64,000 bases of DNA from NCBI GenBank assembly GCA_028015205.1, contig JAPWFG010000026.1:992001-1056000 (forward strand), written 5' to 3'. The stretch comes from Mytilisepta virgata (taxonomy: Eukaryota > Mollusca > Bivalvia > Mytilida > Mytilidae). This document shows positions 1 through 12,595 of the stretch, one piece after another. The notes beneath the pieces were generated by a model. The model saw only the letters and a program-made list of their open reading frames with translations. It was not told the origin of the DNA and did not search any database. Made by a program: the position numbers and the translations under genes. The first letter of the stretch is position 1. Every line of letters starts with the position of its first letter.

Positions 1-1380
1 CTCGGGGGGGGGGGGGGGGGGGGGGGGGGGTGGGGAGTAATTTTGAAAATGAAAAACTGAGCTTGGCAATAACTAAAAAAAAAAAACACGATGAAAATGA
101 ATATGTCCTCCATACTATAGGACAAGACAGGATTGTATTAAAAAATCAACAAAACCAAAGCCATTCTGTATTGAAAAAAAAATCTCACGAAACAATAATG
201 TATCTAAATCTTACACACAAATATCATATTATATATAGTAACCACTAATAAAATAACCAGCAAAAAATTAACCCCTCTTTCCCGCGGGTAACTGCGCGTA
301 GGCAGAATAACTGTAAGGGAAAATGCACGTCGTAAAAATAACCCCTTATTTCCCTCGGGAAACTGCGTGTAGGCAAAATAAAGACAAAATGAGCGCGTAA
401 ATAAAATAATTCATTTGTCGGCAAATTGCATGTCTTTTTAAATAAGAACTTGTCGTTGGGTAGAAATGGCGGCGGATACAAAATTGTCTTGTAGATTTAG
501 ACTTATTTAGAATATATTCGTCTACAAAAAGACTCTGTGCACATCAGGAAAAGAACCCTATTCTGATTTAATAATTATATCTTTATTTTCAGTTCCGTAT
601 AATAATACAGTTATGGCCTTCATAGAAGTTAATATCCAAATTATTTAAATCTCGAAAATTTCATCAAGTTCGCACGTTGACATGTTGACCGGAACAGAGG
701 ACCATTAAAATGCACCCTATATGCAATAGAATTATGTAAAGTTCTTTTTTTGAATAACATATTTTTTAGAAAGACATTTATCATGAATATAATCAGACTG
801 TACTAACGATTCAGTTTCTTGGCTGGTGGAGAGCGAGTTCGTCGCCATCTTGAATCCGATAAATCTTGTTTCAGGGCAGGTTTCATCGTTTCTTGAATCC
901 GAGAAAATCCGGTTTTGGTTTCTTGTAAAATAACGTGTTGGTTTTCAAACCCGGTTCCGGATTCTTTGTAATCAAACACGGCCTTAGTTTTTCAATAGTT
1001 TCCTAACTTCTTTATAAAGTCTTTATTTACTAATTACAAAAAGAAATTAGATGCAGGCAGTCGGAAACGACAACTACCCCGTACTCCCAAGACTCGAAGA
1101 CAAGTTGAATAACTACATATTGAAAGTGCTACGACTCATTTTTTTCAGCTCCGAATGTTTCAAATACTTTTGCAAATATTCCGTCCCGAAGCTAAAGGAC
1201 AGCAACTAATCAGCAGTTATATCAGTTTTTATAGTTGTTTAAAAAGGGAACGTTCTCTATAAATATATAACACTGCATATTCGGGTATTTAAACTCAAAT
1301 ATAGGAAGTGTATCCAGAAATACAACAACTTTTTGTTTACATTTATCTATTAGGGTTGTGTTCTGTCGAGTTTGTTTTTG
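1..1380. other. Intergenic, no gene seen
   Basis: The window opens with a run of about 25 G (6-30), a low-complexity tract that may also be an assembly weak point. The rest is AT-rich and has no ORF resembling a known protein. The stretch 999-1087 is repeated in direct orientation at 6711-6800 and is listed separately. Confidence 0.6.
999..1087 (+). repeat. Short dispersed repeat, copy 1 (mate at 6711-6800)
   Basis: About 90 bp match 6711-6800 in direct orientation with scattered substitutions. Both copies contain TTTATAAAGTCTTT, then ACTAATTACAAA and AGATGCAGGCA. The sequence is non-coding. Its family is unknown to me. Confidence 0.6.
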
Positions 1381-1940
1381 TTAGCTCACATGACCCCAAT
1401 GGTCTGTTGAGCTATTGCCATCACTTGGCGTCCGTCGTCTGTCCTTCGTCGTCCGGCATATTCCGTCGTCTGTCCTTCGTCGTCCGGCATATTCCGTCGT
1501 CTGTCGTCCATCGTCCTTCGTCCACAATCCACATTTTAATCTTCTAAAAAACCACTGGGCCAATTGGGACCAAACTTTGGTGGAATGGTCCTTGAGGGGT
1601 CCCCTTCCAAAATTGTGTCCGGTGTCTACGACCTTCGACCAAGACGGCGGCCAACTAAAAGGTTTCATGCCTTTGTCAGATTATTTTTTTCGTTGGCTTT
1701 GCAGGCCATAATGTTTTTTTTTTCAAATGCACTTAATCCTGGGAAATATTGTTGGCAACTTTTTGGGGTTTTTTGAAAGGGCACAATATGGAGGCAGATT
1801 ATTTTTTTCAATGTCGCATACAGCAAGATAATTTTTTTTTCAGTCAAAATAACATTTAATCTTACTCGAACTGATCGCTATATATGTAATAGGCATGCAC
1901 TATCGGGTGAGCGATAGAGGCTCCTAGGAGCCTATGGTTT
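1381..1940 (+). mobile_element. Hairpin-ended CGTC-rich interspersed repeat, short copy with both ends
   Basis: The left end is TTAGCTCACATGACC, which folds back on GGTCTGTTGAGCT. It is followed by the conserved CATCACTTGGCGTCCGTCG motif, a CGTC-rich minisatellite (about 1429-1520) and the CACTGGGCCAATTGGGACC module (from about 1551). The right end at 1906-1940 is GGTGAGCGAT plus a hairpin with AGGCTC/GAGCCT stems. The same architecture recurs at 8845, 10203, 11621, 25195 (inverted), 43047 (inverted) and 47938. No coding capacity is visible, so the element is non-autonomous. Confidence 0.75.
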
Positions 1941-2665
1941 CTTTTTTTTGTGAGCGCGACAGAAGTTTTGCAGTAAAAAAGACGAACTCCTTATCCTCTC
2001 CTTGTTGGACACAGTTCCTTTGAACATTTAAATGTAGTAGAGAATTACAATTTAAAACCGTTAGTTCTCCGTTATATTTAGTAGAGAATAGTGAACATCA
2101 AATGCATTTGGTGAGGGGTTGTTTCTACTTTAAATCTGAAAGAATGTGGATAACGCTTTCATGAATCTTTCATACATGTTTTTAAGAAAAGTAAATGATT
2201 TATATGTATTGTATTTGATACTTTGTATACAAATTGCGGAAAAGGAAGGGGGGATTTGTTACGTTTTGTTCCCTTCTTTTTACTCCGTTTACGGTCTACT
2301 TTTTTCTTATATATTTTTCTGATTTCATTTTATCTTAATCTTTTGGTTTTAGGGCCATATTTTTATATGGAAATGCAGATTTATTTTATCATCCCCTTTT
2401 TTTTTGGATACATGGATGTTTGTTCCGATAATTAAAATTAGATCTCTTTATATGAATGTATAATACTGGCAAATAAAAATGATAATAAATCTAAATATTA
2501 ATAGTATATTTTTTTTCATATAATACTAGTAAACTCACAACTCCTTGCATAATACTCTGTCTATACAATCACTGTATCAAATCAAGCGATTCACTGTACG
2601 CTACGATAACGTCAAAACCGATGAAAAAGATTGATAAACTAATTAGGAAATTTTGCAAATTTAAG
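1941..2665. other. Intergenic AT-rich sequence, nothing recognised
   Basis: There are only short, low-complexity ORFs without family resemblance. T-rich tracts and AT-rich sequence dominate. Confidence 0.5.
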
Positions 2666-2925
2666 TCAAATAAGGAATATTGATAATAATTTGGTAACTT
2701 TAGATGCATGTAGAAAAAATCCTCCACTGATTTTTTCTTTAAATTTTAGTATACTTAGGGGACGACCATTTGATATTCTGGGGGGGGGGGGAGGGGCAAG
2801 AGGATTTGTTTTGGATGGGTTATTTATTTTTGTGGAAAATAAAGACAGATTATTTATTTTCTGCACCGTTGAAGCATGATTTTTCATTTTCAGTAAAACA
2901 AGGGACTGATTATTTATTTTCACAA
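2666..2925 (+). repeat. Dispersed repeat with TTATTTATTTTC motifs, copy 1
   Basis: This copy has the landmark GGGGACGACCATTTGATAT (2759-2777), then a G-run (2780-2789) and repeated TTATTTATTTTC or TTATTTATTTTT blocks. An inverted relative lies at 4425-4625, where the landmark appears as ATATCAAATGGTCGTCCCC and the TTATTTATTTTC blocks recur four times. Small ORFs on both strands inside it are translations of this low-complexity repeat and not genes. Confidence 0.6.
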
Positions 2926-3828
2926 TTATATTTATAATATTTGAAAATACACAATTTTTAAATTCATGTTTTTATTCTTAAATAAATAACATAGTCAAGG
3001 TTGTATCTGTTCGGAATTTTGGCTGTTCCACCTTGCAGTCTCAGTCCCTGTCCAGCACTGTGGTATTCTTTAAGACCATCATAAAGATACTATTTGTTAT
3101 TGTGTTTGATGCAAGCACAAAAATGGCTACCATTGCCATAAATCTGTGTAGCCAGTTCATAACTGCCAAATCAAGAAACTGAATTGTAGGTGCAAATAGA
3201 AATATGCAATGTTTATAATGCATACTTGTACATTCATGTTGTATTGTGCATTGCTCTGTTTAAAGTAAAGGAGAAAGGGAAATCAGGGGCATTTCCAGGG
3301 TATTTGAAAGGGGAGGCGTATAATAAAAACTTTGCCGAGCAGAGCGAGGCGAAAATTTTTTTGGACTTTTTTTTGCTAAAAAACATAAAAATAATTGTGA
3401 AATGTACTAATGTAACAGTTCCTGACTTGGAGCATGTATATTTTATAGTTAAAGTGTCAGGGTTTGATATTTTTTATGCCGAATTCTCTCCATTAATCAT
3501 GTTAATTGTCTATGGTATATTAAAATGATTGGATGGATCTTAACAGCAGTAGAGCAATAACGAGAAATTCCAAATTCTAGGATATAAGGCGTTAACATTT
3601 CAATATTCAATACAATATAAGCAGATTACGATAGTTTTTTTTGTTTTTTTTTAAAAGGGGGGGGCGTATACCCATTACGCCCTCACCTGGACCCGCCCAC
3701 GAAAATGGAATGCAGATATATATTTCTGAAGTTTAAGTTAAATATACCAGTATGTTGCATATATATATATATATATATATATCAGTATAATAGGTTTATA
3801 CTTACATTTTATAAATTCAATGAGATGA
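2926..3828. other. Intergenic, low-complexity
   Basis: The longest open frame (3190-3528, +, 112 codons) has no recognisable domain and the skewed composition of AT-rich non-coding DNA. A G-run near 3657-3664 and an (AT)n microsatellite at about 3758-3782 are present. The GGGGAGGCGTATAATAAAAA stretch (about 3311) looks like a degraded dispersed repeat. Confidence 0.5.
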
Positions 3829-4098
3829 TTTGTTTGTTTGTTTAGTTGGGGTTTAACGCCGTTTTCAGCACATTTTGGCCATTTCGCGGCGACCAGTTTT
3901 TATTGGTGGAGAAAGCCGGAGTACTCGGAGAGAACCACCGACCTTCGGTAGGAAAATTGGCAATCCTTGTCAATTAAGATCGGAGTCGAACACACCCCGC
4001 CACAGGTGAGATTCGAACTCACAACACCAGCGTTGACAGGCTAGTGATCAGTAGCAGTCATGACGAACTACCTAGACCACTCGGCCACCGAGGCCCCC
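3829..4098 (-). mobile_element. tRNA-derived SINE, full length with target-site duplication
   Basis: Read on the minus strand, the element starts at 4098 with a tRNA-like head containing an A box (TGGCCGAGTGG) and a B box (GAGTTCGAATCTC), the two-part RNA polymerase III promoter. A central conserved body follows, and it ends in a (CAAA)n tail at 3829-3844. It is flanked by a perfect 12-bp duplication, TCAATGAGATGA (3817-3828 and 4099-4110), the mark of target-primed integration by LINE machinery. Related copies lie at 35355-35621 and 44467-44681, all on the minus strand. The tRNA head cannot act as a tRNA because a SINE body replaces the 3' acceptor arm. The near-perfect target duplication suggests a fairly young insertion. 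Confidence 0.9.
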
Positions 4099-4424
4099 TC
4101 AATGAGATGAAATAAATTATGTACCATTTAATCGAAATTAATCATCATCCTCTGGAAGTGAATCTTCTGAATTCAAAACTGCATATATTGCATACGTACA
4201 AAAAACAATATAGGTTAAAATGGGAAAAGGTATTAAAGTGAGGTAAATGTTCATGAGACAATATACCTCAAGTGAAATGAAACCCATTTTCAGACATTTC
4301 AAAAACATTAATATTTATATATGGTGTAGTTTATATATTATTAAAAGATTTGGGAAGTTTTTCCCGAAAAAAATATGAAAAAAGACGAACTTTGGTAGAA
4401 TCTGGTGCCATCTCATGCTTTAAA

Positions 4425-4625
4425 ACATGCATTTATAAAATGGTTTAAAAGACCTGCCGAGTTATTTATTTTCAATACATTGTAGGTGAGGTTATTTATT
4501 TTCAAACTACCACAGAACAAACCATTCATTTTTGTTATTATTAAGGCTGAGTTATTTATTTTCAAAATCCTCCTGGCCCCCACCAGAATATCAAATGGTC
4601 GTCCCCTTAACTTTAAATAATCAGC
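4425..4625 (-). repeat. Dispersed repeat with TTATTTATTTTC motifs, inverted copy
   Basis: This is the inverted relative of 2666-2925. It shares the landmark ATATCAAATGGTCGTCCCC (4592-4610) and has four TTATTTATTTTC/TTCATTTTT blocks. The 81-codon minus-strand frame here is repeat-derived. Confidence 0.6.
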
Positions 4626-4811
4626 TTCTGTTTGCAAAAGAAAAAAGTTGGGGTCCATGTGCTTATTGCAGAGATATTAGAGAAAACCCCAAAATTTAAG
4701 AATGGTACAAAGGTTTTTCTTGAAGGCTGCTATGACGTCACAATGTGTATCCCTTGGCGACGTCATAATCTACCCCTGCTACTGTATCATATTCCCTTTA
4801 GAAGGGTAAGC

Positions 4812-5503
4812 ACTGCCAATTAACATTTTTAATTATGAATCCGATCATAACCCCCCCCCCCCCCCAATTAACATATCTGTTTTCTAATTTTTAACCATTT
4901 GGATACTAATATACCATATATTTACTCATAATACAAATGTGTACTATCAATATGCAATTCGACTATATAGCGGAGCGGAAGGTTGCTAACTTCTTTCTAT
5001 GGAATTGGGGCACAGGAAATCCCTTCCTCTTGGAATCGGCATTTCTGACGGTTTTTTTTAAAAAATCTAATAAAATGTCTGCAAGTTTTTAAAACATAAA
5101 AGTAAAGTACAATGTAGGTGACGTAAATTACTATAAGCAGATATATCACGATGTAGACCCAACATGGGTTATTTTGTTTTTTAACAGTAGCCAGTCTCGA
5201 TCTGTGTTAATTGTTTGCAGTGGCGCCAGCAAATGTACAAATTCTGCACATTTTGCTTAGAATATTTCATTATTTAAACGGTTATCTTCGAAGGGTCTCT
5301 TGCTAAATATTGTTACTCACGCCTGGTCAAGGTCAAGGTCGGTACTATTTCAGTAACTGGCCATAAAGCTAGATGTAAGATTTTTTATTGTAGTGATGAT
5401 CGTAAGACGACATCTAAATATCTGTCCACTTTGTAGATGATGGGTTTTCTTCCATATGCACTCTTTTTCAATATTAAAGGGAATTTAAGCTCGTTAATCC
5501 TTG
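4812..5503 (+). repeat. Diverged segmental duplicate A of the region upstream of the B-box gene
   Basis: This segment is collinear with 13699-14369 over its length, with many substitutions and small indels. Shared landmarks in order are ACTGCCAATTAA, TTAATTATGAATC, CTTCCTCTTG, AAGTTTTTAAAAC, TAACAGTAGCCAG, TTTAAACGGTTAT and GTTCGTTAATCC (one mismatch). A run of 15 C (4851-4865) interrupts this copy. Copy B lies about 1.2 kb upstream of the B-box gene start codon, so the duplicated unit may be a former promoter or 5' exon region. No gene survives next to copy A. Confidence 0.75.
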
Positions 5504-8490
5504 GAATTCTCTTACCCCTTAAGTCTAAATTTCAACAAATAAAAATAATATAAAAAAAAAATGGTAATACACAGATCAATTTTTTAGTCATTGTATTGAA
5601 GCTCAGCTTTATCAAATTACCTTTTATTGTTTGATAAATGGATCTATATAACAAATCCCCTTCCCAATTAGAAAACTTGACTGTCGAAATAAAATATGAC
5701 ATAAACGGTAACATAAACATTGTAAAATTAAAAGAACATAAAAAAATCATTGATCTTTATCCTATACAGATTTGTAAACAACCAATATAATTTTGATACA
5801 TGTATTTTCATCAACATTGAGAATTCAATGGATTAGTCTTTTTTTACCGCCAATTTTCTGTAACTGTGATACAAGTGTATATTTTATGTATTTATTAAAG
5901 GTAAAGAATAAAAAATATATATCAGTTTTTGAGTACTATTAACACGCGTGTTTGTTACTGTAAGCACATAATCAGTGTTTACGTTAAATACGATTGGATG
6001 AAAATGTCCGCAATGCGGTTTTTATGGTATAGTCCGTGCAGTGCGTGCACTACTAGTAGTATTTAAACGGTTGCTATGACGTAAAAGTTTAATCGAAATT
6101 GCATACCAGTAAATATAGCTGTCGTTTTTGAAGACGTTTATATGTATAATTTCCCACCCACCCACCCATTACTGATGCATGATATATTAATCTAACGTGT
6201 ATTTTTTTGTTTTGTAGTTTTTAATGTATGACGGACTTCTGTGGATTCTTGGATGGCTGATAGTATATTTTACAACATTTTATAACTTGTATAAAGAAAA
6301 ATATAAAACAGGACAACTTTTGCATAACTTTCGCTGTTACGATGGAATGAACAACGGCGAATTTTAATGGTACTTCGCTTCGGATTGCAAAAATTTATAT
6401 CTGCAATCTTGTCATGTGAAAGTTTGAAAATTAATAGCCACAAAAGTTAATTGGTTTACACTACTTTGCCCAACTAAATTGAAGAGTTTGTAGTTACACT
6501 TACATTTTGCATCCTAATGAAAAACGTTATTTTGCGTTCATGCAAGTACATTGTAGTTCCAATTTTGTTGATTTGAAATTTAAGGTATTTTACGTCACAA
6601 CTGAATGAAAAGCGCCGAAGGCAATGATAATTTTTAAAACCCGTTGTGGAACTACATCACTTGTGTGTAGGATGGTGCTTACCCTTAGATATCATTTTGT
6701 TTTTCATTACGGTTTCCTTGCTTTTTATAAAGTCTTTCTTTACTAATTACAAATAGAAACTAGATGCAGGCAATCGGAAAAGACAGCTATTCCCGAACTC
6801 ATATGTTAAAATGTGGGTCCCAGTTTTGGAACACCTTAATTCTAAAATTTCAGAATTTCAAAATTCACGCCTGTGAAAAATCAAAATGCCAAGTTTGTGT
6901 AAGTAACCCCCCCCCCCCCCCCTAAAGCTTATAACTAAGATCTTTGAGCTTTTCAGAATGTTTACAGACATGTTGAAAAAAAAGACTATCAGCCAAAGCC
7001 TTGTTCAAAACGATTTTTCAATATACTAGTAATGATTCTTTTACATAAAGACACATTTCAGTGAAATATATTTTTTGGGAAATACTGACGCTCAAATCAA
7101 AAGGTCCAGAAATCAATAAAATGTGGTGTTTACCATTGATGTCTCCACAATTATCCATCTTTGACAGAATTTAATATCAGGCCAAATCTGCTGTATACAT
7201 AAATAACATGTGTTTACATTTTGATTTAATTCAAAATAAAATTAACATACGAATCTCTTTGTTGTTGTACAGATGTAAATTTAACAATTAAACGGATATG
7301 AGAAAATATTAACGATAATATGCATATTAATTAACGCCAGCCAATCCACAGGACTTCAGACGTAAAAATAACATAAAAGATAACAAAACACAATCAATCA
7401 AACGACAGAAAGAGTCAGTGTTGGAGTTTGATTGGTTTTGAACCCTCCTCTTACATGTTCTGGCTCTCCCATCAGAATACGTAAGGGAAATGATTTACCT
7501 TTATTATAGATTATTTAATATCAGACATATTTTGTTTTCGTACCAATCTTTTTTATATGAGCTGAAATTTTTCACTATATTGAAACTAATATTTATGTCG
7601 TGAGAAACATTGGTGCTGTTGGTTTATTTTCTGGTGAAAGACTTCTTTTTCTATTCTGTCCTTCTTCAGCTAGACACGTATTAAGTGCTCACTACAACAA
7701 TTTTCCTCTGCCAAAACTTCCCAGAAAAGCATCGTCGATTACATGTATATGTATAACGTCTAGAATTTTAAATATGTGAAATTAATTTTTCTTTTTGAAT
7801 CCGAAATCTAGCATAACAATTGATTTTCTACTTGAAAAACGTTTTCATTGTTAACGCACTCTATGAATAGGTAATTGGTATATCTTTGTCGTATTTGTTC
7901 TTCGTGTTGCTGTTTAAAACAATTTGCTTTTTTGGGGAGAATTTGGTAGTCTGACTTGCTATAGACACTGAATGAACCGGTTTTATGGGTACCCAAACCT
8001 CCCCCTTATCTATCCTGACACTCTGGTGTAAAAACATACTATATACATATATATATATATAAACCAATACAGTATGATAAGCAACAAGGTGGCCACTCGC
8101 TAGAACTGAAATTTAAAGTGGATGGTACACAATATAGATAGCAGGGTCAGAATGTGTTCGTTTATACTGTGAAACTAGCTAAGGCGCTCATATCTGCAGG
8201 TCGGATACTGTCGCTCTACTAAACGAAAAAGTCTTAAATAACACTTCCATAAAGGGGTTAATGATATCTCGTTATAGAGTTCAATAGAAATCGGCAGTAT
8301 TCGTAAGAGGCCAGTGTGAACTTAAAGTCTACAAGGCATTGGGAAGAGAGCAATTTTAACAGACTTGCACATAATTCATATTTGTAGCCCTTACTGTGAA
8401 CTTAAGTAACTACCAAGTTTTTGTGGGTTACTAACGAGACTTTTACATTAAGTTACGATAAGAACACATTTCCGGTGAAAAATTATGATT
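5504..8490. other. Intergenic, no gene recognised
   Basis: The sequence is AT-rich and has no ORF above 75 codons with protein-like composition. It contains the second copy of the 90-bp dispersed repeat (6711-6800), a run of 16 C (6907-6922) and a short (ACCC)n tract at about 6155-6170. Confidence 0.5.
6711..6800 (+). repeat. Short dispersed repeat, copy 2 (mate at 999-1087)
   Basis: This is the direct repeat of 999-1087, with shared blocks TTTATAAAGTCTTT, ACTAATTACAAA and TAGATGCAGGCA. The copies have diverged at scattered positions. The 5.7-kb spacing does not match the spacing of the 4812/13699 duplicate pair, so the two are probably unrelated. Confidence 0.6.
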
Positions 8491-8615
8491 ACGTAGAAAG
8501 AACGTCTTTACATGAACTGAGGAAGTTTTACTGTCTTCAGCACGAATTGATTGTCCGTTACAATTTTCCAATACATGTATCTAAGATGATGTTGGACCTG
8601 TTCCCACTGTTATAG
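8491..8615 (+). pseudogene. Remnant of a retroelement ORF, C-terminal tail
   Basis: The frame ends with residues TSLHELRKFYCLQHELIVRY, followed by a short tail and a stop at 8613-8615. The pattern SL..LRKFY..HH/EL...Y is the C-terminal signature of reverse-transcriptase-like ORFs that I recognise as abundant in mussel genomes. A second, longer remnant of the same type is at 22555-22854. Upstream of 8491 the similarity is lost, so this is a fragment. The assignment rests on pattern memory, not a search. Confidence 0.4.
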
Positions 8616-8844
8616 GAGTTCGTATTGTTCATTATTTTTTTAGTTTTCTGTGTTTATTTGTTGTGCTTGTGGTTGTTCATTTGTCTTCCCCGGTTTGTCT
8701 GTCCAATGGACTACGTTTTTTATTGCTCCTTGGGTATATTTGTCCTTTCTTTTACTAATACTTGTATTGTACAATGTAATTACTAATATTCCAAGCTCTG
8801 CACCCTATGGGACTACATTGCAGACGTTCTCAGAACCCTTTTTA
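8616..8844. other. 3' flank of retroelement remnant, unassigned
   Basis: The sequence is T-rich and contains a 74-codon open frame (8650-8874) that runs into the start of the next repeat, so it is unlikely to be a gene. Confidence 0.4.
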
Positions 8845-11800
8845 TTAGCTCACCTGACCCAAAGGGTCAAGTGAGCTATTCTCATCACTTGGCGTCCGTC
8901 GTCTGTCGTCCGTCGTCCCGCGTCCGTCGTCGTCCGTTAACTTTTACAAAAATCTTCTCCTCTGAAACTACTAAGCCAAATGGGACCAAACTTGGCCACA
9001 AGCATCAATGGGGTATCTAGTTTAAAAAATGTGTCCGATGACCCAGCCTACCGACCAACATGGCCGCCATGGCTAAAAATAGAACATAGGGGTAAACTGC
9101 AGTTTTTGTCTTATATTTCAAAAACTAAAGCATTTAGAGCAAAACTGACAGGGTTAAAAATGTTTATCAGGTTAAGATCTACCTACCATGAAATTTTCAG
9201 ACGAATCGGTTAACCATTTTTTGGGTTATTGCCCCTGAATTGTTAATTTTAAGGAAATTTTGCAGTTTTAGGTTATTATCTTGAATATTATTATAGATAA
9301 AGGCAAACTGTAAACAGCAAAAACGTTCAGCAAAGTAAGATCTACAAATAAGTCAACATGACCAAAATCATTGATTGACCCCTTATAGGAGTTTTTTCTC
9401 TTTAAAGACTGCATTTGGCGTAAACTTTCCTTTAAAGATCCTCTCCTCTGAAACCACTGGGCCAATTGGGACCAAACTTTGTTGGAATGGTCTTGGGTGG
9501 CCCCCTTCCAATTTAATGCCTGACATCCCCGACTTCCAACCGACATGGCTGCTGTTACTAAATATAGAAAAAAAGGGGGGATGAATTCAAAAATTTTCTT
9601 CTATGAAACTACTGACACAATTGGAACCAAACTTTGCAGTAATGGTCCTTAGGAGATTCTTTTTCAGAAATATGTCCGATGACCTGGACTGTAAACCAAG
9701 ATGGCCGCCTTAGCCGATCTTAGTTTAACATAGGACCCTATAGGAATATTCATTTAAAAATCGTCTTGTCTGAAACCACTAAGCCAATTAGAACTAGACT
9801 TGGTAGCAATGGTCCTTAGACAGTCCTCTTTCAGAATTTTGTCTGATGAACCAGATTGTCAAACAAGATGGCCGCCACAACAGAACTTAGTTTAACATAG
9901 GGCCCTTATGGAAAATTCATTGAAAAATCTTCTTGTCTGAAACCACTTGACCAATTGAAATTAGACTTCGCAGCAATGGTCCTTAGGAGGTCCTCTTTCA
10001 GAAAGGTGTCAGATTTCATGGAATTCGAATCAAAATGGCCACCACAGACGAACTTAGTTTAACATAGGACCTTTGGGAAATTCACTCAAAAATCTTCTTG
10101 TCTGAAACCACTAAGCCAATTAGAACTAGACTTGGTAGTAATGGTCCTTAGATGGCCCTCTTTCAGAATTGTGTCTGATGACCCAGATATTCCACTTATG
10201 TTTTAGCTCACCTGGCCTAAAAGGCCATGTGAGCTTTTCTCATCACTTGGCGTCCGTCGTCGTCTGTCGTCTGTCGTCGTTAACAATTTTTCAAACATCT
10301 TCTCCTCTGAAACTACGGAATGGATTTGGATAAAACTTAGCATGATTGTTCCTTAGGGTATCCTGCACAAAGTTTATGCTTCGATTTTTGATCCGTCGAA
10401 AAACATGGTCACTGTTACTAAAAATAGAACATAGGGGTCAAACAACAGTTTTTCGCAAGTATCTCAAAAATCATAAGGTTACGGCAAATTCTGGCAGGTT
10501 GAAAGTGTTCAGCATGATGAGAGCTACATGTGTGCTGATTTTCGTGAAAATCTCTCGACTGATGTTAGAGTTATTGCCCTTTTTTGACATTTTTGGCTTT
10601 TTTTTAATGTTATTATTTCAAAAATCTTTTCCTCTGAAATTAATGAATGGATTTGGATAAAACTTAGCATGATTGTTCCTTAGGATATCCTGCACAACGT
10701 TTATGCTTTGATTTTTGATCCGTCGAAAAACATGGCCACTGATACTAAAAATAGAGCATAGGGGTCAAACAACAGTTTTTCGCAACTATCTCAAAAATCA
10801 TAAGGTTATGGAAAATTCTGGCAGGTTGAAAGTGTTCAGCATGATGAGAGCTACCTGTGTGCTTTTTTTCGTGAAAATATGTCAACTGATGTTAGAGTTA
10901 TTGCCCTTTTTTGACAATTTTTGGCTTTTTTTTATGTTATTATTTCAAAAATCTTCTTCTCTGAAACTACTATTCAAAATCAAATGAAACTTGGTATGAT
11001 TGTTCCTTAGGGTATCTTGCAAAAATTTAATGCTTGGATTTTTGATTGGTCGAAAAACATGTCCGCCCTTACTAAAAATAGAACATAGGGGTCAAAATGC
11101 TGTTTTTTGCTATTTTTTCCTTAATTATAGAAATAAAATGAAGATGAAAGCTACTTTCAAGGCAAACATGGTATCCCGAGTTGAATGGTGATGATGAAAG
11201 TTTGTTTTGGACGGCCATTTTTAAAATGGCTGCCATTTTCCCGCCATTTTTTACACTTGCTCGGATTTCAACAATATTTGGTTTTTAAAGTAAACATGGT
11301 ATCCTTAGTGAATGGTGATGATGAGAATGTTGTATAACAATGATTAAACTTCATAATATGTGAGCTTTTAATTGCCATCACTTGGTGTCTGTCATCATCG
11401 TTGTTAATAAATTTTCAAATATCTTCTCCTCTGAAACTACTAGGGGAATTTGGATTAAACTTAGCATGATTGTTCCTGCAATATTTCCTTTTCAAGTACA
11501 ATAAAAAGCCTTAACCCACAATTTTTACATAACTTCTTTCAAACATTTTAAAAACGAAGACAACATATAGACCAAAAGATTTATACTTGTATTTGAAGAT
11601 GAATTATAGCTTATATTTTTAGCTCACCTGGCCCGAAGGGCCAAGTGAGCTTTTCTCATCACTTGGCGTCCGTCGTCCGTCGTCGTCCGGTGTCATCCCT
11701 CGTCGTCCCTCGTCGTCCGTCGTCGTCGTTAACATTTTACATTTTGAACTTCTTCTAGAGAACCACTGAATGGAATGAAACCAAACATGGCATGAATATT

Positions 11801-12261
11801 CCTTATGAGATGCTGACCAAGTGTTGTTACTTTGTAGCTGATCCATCATCCAAGATGGCCGCCAGCGGGGAACTTAGTTTAACATAGGACCCTATGGGAA
11901 ATGCATACAAATGACTTCTTTTAGAGAACCACTGAACTGAATGAAACTAAATCTGGCATGAATGAACCCTTATAAGGTGCTGACCAAGTGTTGTTACTTT
12001 GTAGCCGATCCATCATCCAAGATGGCCGCCAGAGGGGGGCTTAGTTCAACATAGGACCCTAAGGGAAATACATACAAATGTCTTCTTCTATAGAACCACT
12101 GAATGGAATGAAACCAAACATGGCATGAATGTTCCTTATGAGATGCTTACCAAGTGTTACTTTGGTGCCTATCCATCATCCAAGATGGCCACCATCAGGG
12201 GACTTAGTTAAACATAGGACCCTATGGGAAATACATACAAATGTCTTCTTTTAGAGAACCA

Positions 12262-12333
12262 CAGCGCATAGTCGGCTATAACAGGCCACGAAATAAAAAT
12301 GTAAAACAATTCAAACGAGAATTTTCCTCATCA
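12262..12333 (+). repeat. Fragment of mussel dispersed element (5'-truncated)
   Basis: The stretch GCATAGTCGGCTATAACAGG through TTCAAACGAGA matches the 3' half of the longer copy at 12596-12775. It interrupts the hairpin-ended repeat nest. Confidence 0.55.
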
Positions 12334-12595
12334 CTTGACATCTGTCATCAGTTAATTTTACAAATATCTTCTCTGAAAATCCAGGGCCAAATTATATCAA
12401 ACTTTGTCACAATCATCATTGAAACCTGTTGTTGGGTTGCTGCCACTTACGTGGTAATTCTTAGTTAATTTTGCAGGATTTTTCGTTATCTAGAATATTA
12501 GAGCAATATACAATCTGTAAACAACAATAATGTTCAGCAAAGTAAGATCTACAAATAAGCCAACATGGCCAAAATAGACAATTGATCCTTAATTA

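Noticed and set aside
1..30. Poly-G tract as a functional G-quadruplex
   Set aside because: It lies at the window edge, where a homopolymer may be a sequencing or assembly artefact. No gene is nearby to give it a role.
3190..3528. 112-codon ORF (+)
   Set aside because: Phe/Ile/Lys-rich translation of AT-rich DNA, no domain, no splice context.
3829..4098. tRNA gene on the minus strand
   Set aside because: A and B boxes are present, but the 3' acceptor arm is replaced by a SINE body and A-rich tail, and target duplications flank it.
10346..10660. 104-codon ORF (+), with a similar 90-codon ORF at 10715-10987
   Set aside because: The two frames are near-identical because the repeat module is duplicated; they are not paralogous genes.
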